From: Butyrivibrio sp. NC3005
Lineage (GTDB): Bacteria > Bacillota > Clostridia > Lachnospirales > Lachnospiraceae
Assembly (NCBI RefSeq): GCF_000424545.1
Contig: NZ_AUKC01000045.1
Span: 1 to 32,427 of the forward strand
DNA length: 32,427 nucleotides
Direction: 5' to 3'
Below the pieces are notes generated by a model. The model searched no databases and was not told the origin of the DNA. It saw nothing but the letters and a program-made list of their open reading frames with translations. Below are positions 26,912-32,427 of this stretch, piece after piece. Within the stretch, counting starts at the first letter, position 1. The number at the start of each line of letters is the position of its first letter. Made by a program: the position numbers and the translations under genes.

Positions 26912-27649
26912 ATGAACGAATATAGGGAGTTTACAGCCAAAACTGTTAATGACGCAATTACACTTGCGTGCGAAACATTTTCTGTTATTTCAGAACGTCT
27001 TGATTACGAAGTCGTTTCCGAAGGATCTAATGGATTTTTAGGAATGGGTGTTAAACCTGCTAAAATTCGTGCTCGTATCAAAGAGTTTAAATTTGAAGAA
27101 AGCGTTAGTAATGAAGTTAAGCCTAAAGAAGATAACACTGAATTTGATAAAGAACCTGCAAAATTCGAATCATCTTTAAACACTGACTACTCTTTAATTG
27201 AATCAAGTGCTAAGACTTTCCTCAAGGATGTTTTCCATGCGATGGATATGCCTGTTGATATTGAAGTATCTTTTGACGTAGAAGAGAAGATTCTCTCCAT
27301 CAACTTATCCGGTGAAGATATGGGCGTTCTCATCGGGAAGAGAGGACAGACACTCGACAGTCTTCAGTACCTTGTTTCACTTGTTGTCAACAAGAATCAA
27401 CCTGAATACATTCATGTAAAAGTTGACACTGAGAACTATCGTGCACGTCGTAAAGTTACTCTTGAAAATCTCGCAAAGAAGACTGCTTTTACAGTTAGAA
27501 AAACTCGTAAGAGTTTTTCACTTGAGCCTATGAATCCGTATGAGAGAAGAATTATCCATTCAACTCTTCAATCTGACAGATATGTTACAACACATTCAGA
27601 GGGTGACGAACCTTATCGCAGAGTTGTAATTACTTTGAAAAGAAACTGA
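26912..27649 (+). CDS. khpB: RNA-binding protein KhpB (Jag)
   Basis: This Jag-N/KH/R3H protein binds RNA and affects cell elongation and division, usually with KhpA. The Jag-N domain is residues ~1-55 (YREFTAKTVNDAI, then NGFLGMGVKPAKI), followed by an acidic linker. The KH domain has GVLIGKRGQTLDSLQYLV, and the R3H domain has NPYERRIIH and SEGDEPYRRVVI. The length of 245 aa is ordinary. It begins 17 bp after yidC with AGGGGG upstream and ends before a terminator. Confidence 0.95.
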   Translation: MNEYREFTAKTVNDAITLACETFSVISERLDYEVVSEGSNGFLGMGVKPAKIRARIKEFKFEESVSNEVKPKEDNTEFDKEPAKFESSLNTDYSLIESSAKTFLKDVFHAMDMPVDIEVSFDVEEKILSINLSGEDMGVLIGKRGQTLDSLQYLVSLVVNKNQPEYIHVKVDTENYRARRKVTLENLAKKTAFTVRKTRKSFSLEPMNPYERRIIHSTLQSDRYVTTHSEGDEPYRRVVITLKRN

Positions 27650-27662
27650 TAATTATTGATAA

Positions 27663-27703
27663 GTAGCCCTTTTCTGTAGATTACAGATTAGGGCTACGTT
27701 TTT
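27663..27703 (+). terminator. Intrinsic terminator after khpB
   Basis: GTAGCCCT (27663-27670) pairs with AGGGCTAC (27690-27697), with an inner TCTGTA/TACAGA helix, followed by GTTTTT. It separates the yidC-khpB unit from mnmE, which starts 20 bp later and so must be served by read-through or a promoter I did not find. Confidence 0.88.
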
Positions 27704-27722
27704 ATAAAAAGAGAACAAAAAT

Positions 27723-29150
27723 ATGATTCATACAAATGAAGATACTATCGCAGCTATTGCAACTGCAATGTCTGATGCAGGTATAGGAATTATCAGAGTA
27801 AGCGGAAAAAAAGCAATAAGCTGTGTTTCTAAATACTATATTAATTCAAAAAAAGTGCATGATTTGGAAGAACACGAAGCAGGGACCATTAAATTTGGTT
27901 TTTTCATTGATGACGATGAGAATATCATAGATGAAGTAATGGTTTCAGTAATGAAAGCACCTCATTCCTATACACGCGAAGATGTTGTCGAAGTCAATAC
28001 ACATGGTGGAAGTCTTGTAATGCAGCAAGTGTTAAAACTTCTTACCTCTGACGAAAATGTGTGCAGGCTTGCAGAGCCTGGAGAATTTACCAAGAGAGCC
28101 TTTTTAAATGGAAGAATAGATTTAACAAGAGCCGAAGCTGTCATGGATATTATCGAAGCTAAAAACGAGTTTGCTTTGAAGAACTCTGAAAAACAGCTTC
28201 GTGGTTCTATGCGCGATTTAATACATTCTCTTAGAGAAAAGATACTCTATGAAATGGCATTTATTGAATCTGCACTTGATGATCCTGAAAACTATAATTT
28301 GGACGGATATCCAGAAAAGCTTTCCGGCAATCTATCAAGATGGATATCAAAAACTAAAAAACTTCTAGGTACAGCCGATGAAGGAAGATTACGTACGTCA
28401 GGTATAGTTACAGTTATTGTCGGAAAACCAAATAGCGGAAAATCTTCACTTTTAAACGTGCTAACAGGCGAAGAAACTGCAATCGTAACAGATATCGCTG
28501 GAACTACACGTGATGTTATCGAACATGATGTTAAGATTTCTGATTTACTACTTCATGTGATTGATACTGCTGGCATTCGTGAGGCCACAGATAAAATTGA
28601 AGCAATCGGTGTGGACAGGGCAAAAAAATATGCTTCCGATGCTGATCTTATCCTATATGTAATAGATTCAACAAGAGAACTTGATGAAGAAGACAAGCAG
28701 ATTGCCGAAATAATAAAAGATAAGAAAGTTATTGTTCTTCTCAATAAATCTGATCTTGAAGAAAATATTATTTTAACAAAAGAAAATCTGACAGATAATA
28801 TTTTTTCTGCTATAAATATAGATGGTGAAAACACAAGAGTCATTCAAACTTCAATGCTCAATGAAAGCGGAATTAATGATTTGAAACAAGCTATCGTGGA
28901 ACTGTTTTTTAACGGACATCTCGTACCTTGTGAAGAGATGTATGTTACAAATCTTCGTCACAAAAAGCTTTTAGAAAATGCGCTTTCTTCTCTTATGCTA
29001 GTAGAACAAAGTGTTGAGGATGGAATGAGCGAAGATTTTTATGCTATAGATTTAATGAATGCTTATAAATATCTTGGTGAAATTCTCGGTGAAGAAGTAG
29101 GTGAAGACTTAGTTAATGAAATATTCTCCAAGTTTTGTATGGGCAAGTAA
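27723..29150 (+). CDS. mnmE: tRNA modification GTPase MnmE
   Basis: With MnmG it installs the 5-carboxymethylaminomethyl group on wobble uridine 34 of certain tRNAs. The N-terminal folate-binding domain (IAAIATAMSDAGIGIIRVSG) and helical domain flank a Ras-like G domain with GKPNSGKSS (G1), DIAGTTRD (G2), DTAGI (G3) and NKSD (G4). The chain ends in FCMGK, keeping the catalytic cysteine of the FCIGK motif. At 475 aa it is slightly longer than typical. The ribosome binding site is weak (AAGAGA). Confidence 0.97.
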   Translation: MIHTNEDTIAAIATAMSDAGIGIIRVSGKKAISCVSKYYINSKKVHDLEEHEAGTIKFGFFIDDDENIIDEVMVSVMKAPHSYTREDVVEVNTHGGSLVMQQVLKLLTSDENVCRLAEPGEFTKRAFLNGRIDLTRAEAVMDIIEAKNEFALKNSEKQLRGSMRDLIHSLREKILYEMAFIESALDDPENYNLDGYPEKLSGNLSRWISKTKKLLGTADEGRLRTSGIVTVIVGKPNSGKSSLLNVLTGEETAIVTDIAGTTRDVIEHDVKISDLLLHVIDTAGIREATDKIEAIGVDRAKKYASDADLILYVIDSTRELDEEDKQIAEIIKDKKVIVLLNKSDLEENIILTKENLTDNIFSAINIDGENTRVIQTSMLNESGINDLKQAIVELFFNGHLVPCEEMYVTNLRHKKLLENALSSLMLVEQSVEDGMSEDFYAIDLMNAYKYLGEILGEEVGEDLVNEIFSKFCMGK

Positions 29151-29169
29151 TGATTAAGGAAATAAAACA

Positions 29170-31089
29170 ATGGATAAAATTATTGAATCAGTTGACGTAT
29201 GTATTATAGGTGCCGGACATGCCGGATGTGAAGCAGCTTTGGCTTGCGCAAGACTTGGTCTTTCTACAATGATTTTTACAGTAAGTGCTGATAATATTGC
29301 ATTTATGCCATGTAACCCACACATTGGCGGATCTTCCAAAGGTCATCTTGTTCGTGAAATTGATGCTCTTGGTGGAGAAATGGGCAAAAATATAGATAAA
29401 ACATTTCTTCAGTCAAAAATGCTCAACACATCCAAAGGACCCGCAGTTCATTCACTAAGAGCGCAGGCAGACAAACTCCAATATTCTCTTTCAATGAAAA
29501 AAATATTGGAAAATCAAGAAAATCTTACTATCAAACAAACAGAAGTAGTAGAAATACTTACAAGCGAAATTACAGATGAAGATAAAAAGAAACTTGGATA
29601 TGAGAAACAGGTTATTGGTGTCCGTATAGAAACAGGTGGAATTTATACTTGTAAATCCGCAATTTTATGTACTGGAACATACCTTAAAGCTCGTTGTCTT
29701 TGTGGTGAAAGTATTACATATACAGGACCAAATGGAATGCAACCTTCCAATAAACTCTCTAAATCACTACTCGATATCGGTATCGGACTTAGACGTTTCA
29801 AGACAGGAACTCCTGCAAGAATGGATGGCAATAGCATCGACTACTCCAAGATGGAAGAACAGTTTGGTGATACTCCTGTTGTACCATTTTCTTTTTCCAC
29901 AAATCCTGAAGATGTTCAGAAGCCGCAAATGTCCTGTTATCTTACATATACAAATGAAAAGACTCATGAAATAATAAGAGCTAACATTGATCGTTCACCT
30001 ATTTACGCAGGAGTAATTGAAGGTGTCGGACCAAGATATTGTCCTTCAATAGAAGATAAAGTTGTAAAGTTCCCTGATAAGATTAGACATCAGGTGTTCA
30101 TAGAACCTGAGGGAACATTTACTAACGAAATGTATGTTGATGGAATGTCTTCTTCAATGCCTGAAGATGTTCAGATTCAAATGTACCGTTCTGTTCCAGG
30201 ACTTGAACATTGTAAAATTGTAAAAAATGCTTATGCAATCGAATATGATTGTCTGTGTTCAGGACAGCTTTCACCAACACTTGAAATCAGACAGATTAGA
30301 GGCCTTTTTTCCGCTGGTCAGTTTAATGGTTCAAGTGGATATGAGGAAGCTGCCGCTCAGGGACTTTATGCAGGTATTAACTGTGCAATGCAAATAAAAA
30401 ATAAACCTTACATCACTATCGATAGAAGTGAAGGTTACATTGGAGTTCTTGTTGATGATCTTGTTACTAAAGATAATCTTGAACCATACAGAATGATGAC
30501 TAGTAGGGCTGAGTACAGACTTCTTCTTCGTCAGGATAATGCCGATATTCGTTTAAGAAAAAAAGGCTATGAAGCCGGTCTTATTTCTGAAGAAGAATAT
30601 CAAAGCCTTCTTTTGAAAGAAGAGCAAATCAAAGAGGAAATTGATAGACTTAAATCTATAAGAGTTGGTGCAGCCAAAAACATTCAAGAGTTCATGATTG
30701 AACACGGTTCAACTCCATTAAAAACTGCTTGCACCCTTGCAGAGCTTATTTGTAGACCTGAATTATCCTATGATGATCTCGCACCGATTGATCCTGATAG
30801 ACCAAAGCTCAGTAAAGCTGTTACAGATCAAGTTGAAATCAACATTCGATATGAAGGTTATATTACCAGACAGGAAGCACAGGTTTCTGCCTTCAAAAAA
30901 ATGGAAGAGAAGAAAATTCCTGCTGATATAAACTATGATGATGTATCTAGTCTTAGAATAGAAGCTCGTCAGAGATTAAAACAGTTCAGACCAGTGAATA
31001 TAGGTCAGGCTTCTAGAATCAGTGGGGTAAATCCTGCTGATGTTTCTGTTCTTCTTGTTTACCTTGATGCACAGAAGAAAAATAATTAG
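29170..31089 (+). CDS. mnmG: tRNA modification enzyme MnmG (GidA)
   Basis: This is the FAD- and NADH-dependent partner of MnmE in U34 modification. The FAD-binding [14 protein letters not shown] is at the N-terminus, followed by [43 protein letters not shown] and [17 protein letters not shown] in the middle are family signatures. The length of 639 aa is normal. It starts 19 bp after mnmE, with AAGGAA upstream. Confidence 0.98.
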   Translation: MDKIIESVDVCIIGAGHAGCEAALACARLGLSTMIFTVSADNIAFMPCNPHIGGSSKGHLVREIDALGGEMGKNIDKTFLQSKMLNTSKGPAVHSLRAQADKLQYSLSMKKILENQENLTIKQTEVVEILTSEITDEDKKKLGYEKQVIGVRIETGGIYTCKSAILCTGTYLKARCLCGESITYTGPNGMQPSNKLSKSLLDIGIGLRRFKTGTPARMDGNSIDYSKMEEQFGDTPVVPFSFSTNPEDVQKPQMSCYLTYTNEKTHEIIRANIDRSPIYAGVIEGVGPRYCPSIEDKVVKFPDKIRHQVFIEPEGTFTNEMYVDGMSSSMPEDVQIQMYRSVPGLEHCKIVKNAYAIEYDCLCSGQLSPTLEIRQIRGLFSAGQFNGSSGYEEAAAQGLYAGINCAMQIKNKPYITIDRSEGYIGVLVDDLVTKDNLEPYRMMTSRAEYRLLLRQDNADIRLRKKGYEAGLISEEEYQSLLLKEEQIKEEIDRLKSIRVGAAKNIQEFMIEHGSTPLKTACTLAELICRPELSYDDLAPIDPDRPKLSKAVTDQVEINIRYEGYITRQEAQVSAFKKMEEKKIPADINYDDVSSLRIEARQRLKQFRPVNIGQASRISGVNPADVSVLLVYLDAQKKNN

Positions 31090-31110
31090 TTTTATAATCG
31101 GAGAGACTCA

Positions 31111-31848
31111 ATGAGAAATTTTACCAACCTGATAGATGATCTTTCAACTATCTCAATAACTTTGTCTCAACATCAGTTAGAACAATTAGATAAATATTAT
31201 GAATTGCTCGTTTCTTGGAACGAAGTGATGAACCTAACAGCCATTACAGAATTTGATGATGTTTGTAAACTGCATTTTGTTGATTCATTAATGGCCGCTC
31301 CGTACTTTGATTTTAACCAAAAAAATTTATCTCTTATTGATGTTGGTACTGGTGCCGGATTTCCTGGTATTGTTTTAAAAATTGCCTACCCTCATTTAAA
31401 CATCACTCTTTTAGATTCACTAAACAAGAGATTGAAATTTTTAAATGAAGTTATCGAAACACTTGAATTAAATAAAGATGGCGGACATATTGAAACAATA
31501 CATGGAAGAGCAGAGGATCACTCTAATTTCAAAACCGGAAAACTTCGTGAAAAATTTGATGTTGGATGTGCAAGAGCAGTAGCAAATATGTCTACTCTTT
31601 CAGAATATGTTCTTCCATATGTTAAACAAAATGGACGTTTTCTTGCATTCAAGAGTAATCGTGTTTCGGAAGAACTTGAAACCGGAGTAAACGCCATTAA
31701 TAAACTTGGTGGCGGATCTGTAACTGTAAAAGAATATAAACTTCCTAACTCAGATATTGAAAGAACTATAGTAATAGTTCCTAAAAGTAAAATCACTCCA
31801 AAAATTTATCCTCGAAAAGCTGGACTACCATCCAAACAACCTCTATAA
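31111..31848 (+). CDS. rsmG: 16S rRNA G527 methyltransferase RsmG (GidB)
   Basis: It makes 7-methylguanosine at position 527 of 16S rRNA. The SAM-binding motif is LIDVGTGAGFPGIVLK, followed by LLDSLNKRLKFLNEV and CARAVANMSTLSEY. The length of 245 aa is usual. It starts 21 bp after mnmG. Loss of this gene is a known low-level streptomycin resistance route in other bacteria, but here it looks intact. The parS palindrome begins 16 bp after its stop. Confidence 0.96.
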   Translation: MRNFTNLIDDLSTISITLSQHQLEQLDKYYELLVSWNEVMNLTAITEFDDVCKLHFVDSLMAAPYFDFNQKNLSLIDVGTGAGFPGIVLKIAYPHLNITLLDSLNKRLKFLNEVIETLELNKDGGHIETIHGRAEDHSNFKTGKLREKFDVGCARAVANMSTLSEYVLPYVKQNGRFLAFKSNRVSEELETGVNAINKLGGGSVTVKEYKLPNSDIERTIVIVPKSKITPKIYPRKAGLPSKQPL

Positions 31849-31864
31849 TAGTAATGGATTTTTC

Positions 31865-31904
31865 ATTCATCAAAAATGTTTCACGTGAAACATTTTTGAT
31901 GAAT
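31865..31904. other. parS centromere site in a 40-bp perfect palindrome
   Basis: The core TGTTTCACGTGAAACA (31877-31892) is the consensus ParB/Spo0J binding site of bacterial chromosomes. Here the symmetry continues 12 bp further on each side without a mismatch, giving a 40-bp palindrome centred between 31884 and 31885. It lies just downstream of rsmG, about 7 kb from oriC. The parA/parB (soj/spo0J) genes that often follow rsmG are not in the window. It could also act as a weak terminator hairpin in the rsmG message. Confidence 0.95.
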
Positions 31905-32080
31905 TGAAATTTACTGATTGATATTTACTTATTCTAATAAATAAAATTTCATTCTTATTTATCACCACCACACAAAACTTTTTATATTGATTTAGATATT
32001 TAATTCTTTGCTATATGCCACGTAAATTCTTCGTGTTTTTATATATTTGCTTATGATTATTGTTTTAAGTATTTACTTTG

Positions 32081-32184
32081 TATAGGTTATTGTTTTCATC
32101 AGGAAAATCAATAACCGTACCAGACCAAAATTTGTCGTCAAGACAAATTTTGTCCTGCGAAGCAGGATTCTTGCTGATGATTAT
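32081..32184 (-). repeat. Structured dispersed repeat, copy 2 (inverted)
   Basis: This is the minus-strand copy of 1-104, with three differences. One falls in the loop of hairpin B (TTGAC here, TTAAC in copy 1). The other two are a matched pair in hairpin C, which here reads GGTTATTG with CAATAACC. Hairpins A and B and the loop-complementary TCATCAG are unchanged. The stretch between the parS palindrome and this repeat (31905-32080) is A/T-rich and shows no gene. An open frame crosses the repeat on the minus strand but has no ribosome binding site. Confidence 0.88.
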
Positions 32185-32274
32185 CCTAAATCTCAGCAAG
32201 AAGTCATACTTTATTGTTTCTATATACTCTGTTTTACTGTTTGTATATTTCGTCGCAGACACGCTTTCGCTTGA

Positions 32275-32419
32275 TTATAAACGTAGTGGTACGTAATGCG
32301 CTAAAAAACAGCGCATAAGAATGCGGCATAATTTAAACACTTTTAAATTATGTCGTCTGCCAAAAGCAGATTAAAAGGCATCATTGATGCCTTTTAACCC
32401 CAAAAACCAACGTTTATAA
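32275..32419. other. Multi-hairpin non-coding element
   Basis: TTATAAACGT (32275-32284) and ACGTTTATAA (32410-32419) form an outer 10-bp stem around four successive hairpins: ATGCGCT/AGCGCAT (32296-32316); a 15-bp stem, 32323-32337 with 32342-32356, including G-T pairs; TCTGC/GCAGA (32356-32370); and a perfect 13-bp stem, 32371-32383 with 32385-32397. ACGTA/TACGT (32281-32294) is an alternative helix. The layout resembles a multibranched structured RNA or a structured DNA element, but I recognise no known family. The last hairpin alone could act as a bidirectional terminator. Confidence 0.65.
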
Positions 32420-32427
32420 ACAGTTCT

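Noticed and set aside
32065..32262. Minus-strand open frame of 65 codons through repeat copy 2; the same frame is open in copy 1
   Set aside because: It has a GTG start with no ribosome binding site. The differences between copies all change amino acids but fit the hairpin structure, so the open frame is better seen as incidental.

Overview
The window is the replication-origin neighbourhood of a low-GC, Gram-positive (Firmicutes) chromosome. I infer Lachnospiraceae, with a Butyrivibrio/Pseudobutyrivibrio/Roseburia-like genus as the best guess. The basis is the dnaA-dnaN-yaaA-recF-gyrB-gyrA and rpmH-rnpA-yidD-yidC-jag-mnmE-mnmG-rsmG order, strong GGAGG ribosome binding sites, a tryptophan T-box, a sugar-binding-protein-like/GGDEF fusion and the style of the GyrA and YidC sequences. 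Genus is inference only.

Layout. The origin lies near 24.3-24.7 kb between dnaA (minus) and rpmH (plus) and carries DnaA-box-like sites. To its right, all genes read rightward, co-directional with the fork: rpmH, rnpA, yidD, yidC, jag/khpB, mnmE, mnmG and rsmG, followed at 31.88 kb by a consensus parS site inside a 40-bp perfect palindrome. To its left, dnaA and the dnaN-yaaA-recF-gyrB-gyrA operon read leftward, again co-directional. A gyrA terminator follows, then a protein with a binding-protein-like sensor and a degenerate GGDEF domain, and a convergent type I asparaginase. A T-box-controlled operon trpD-trpC-trpF-trpB-trpA comes next; it lacks trpE and trpG. After it comes a double-zinc-ribbon protein with a 27-bp coding tandem repeat.

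At the far left (1.4-6.4 kb) is a plus-strand cassette, head-on to replication: response regulator, intramembrane-type histidine kinase, ABC ATPase and an FtsX/MacB-type permease. It looks like a cell-envelope stress or peptide-resistance (Bce-like) module. It is bracketed by two direct 104-bp copies (102 identical) of an internal piece of what looks like a transposase N-terminus, which suggests it was acquired or rearranged. An unrecognised 229-aa gene lies outside it.

Most unusual is non-coding DNA at the two edges. A roughly 104-bp element occurs in inverted orientation at 1-104 and 32081-32184, with 101 of 104 positions identical. It folds into three hairpins. The three differences are one loop change and one compensatory C-G to A-T pair in the third stem, the pattern expected if a fold is under selection. 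Right of the second copy, 32275-32419 holds four successive strong hairpins enclosed by a 10-bp outer stem. Both elements may continue beyond the window.

Functionally, the window combines replication initiation and topology (dnaA, dnaN, recF, gyrBA, oriC, parS), translation and tRNA/rRNA modification (rpmH, rnpA, mnmE, mnmG, rsmG, khpB), membrane protein insertion (yidCD), tryptophan synthesis gated by uncharged tRNA-Trp, and an inserted envelope-stress module.
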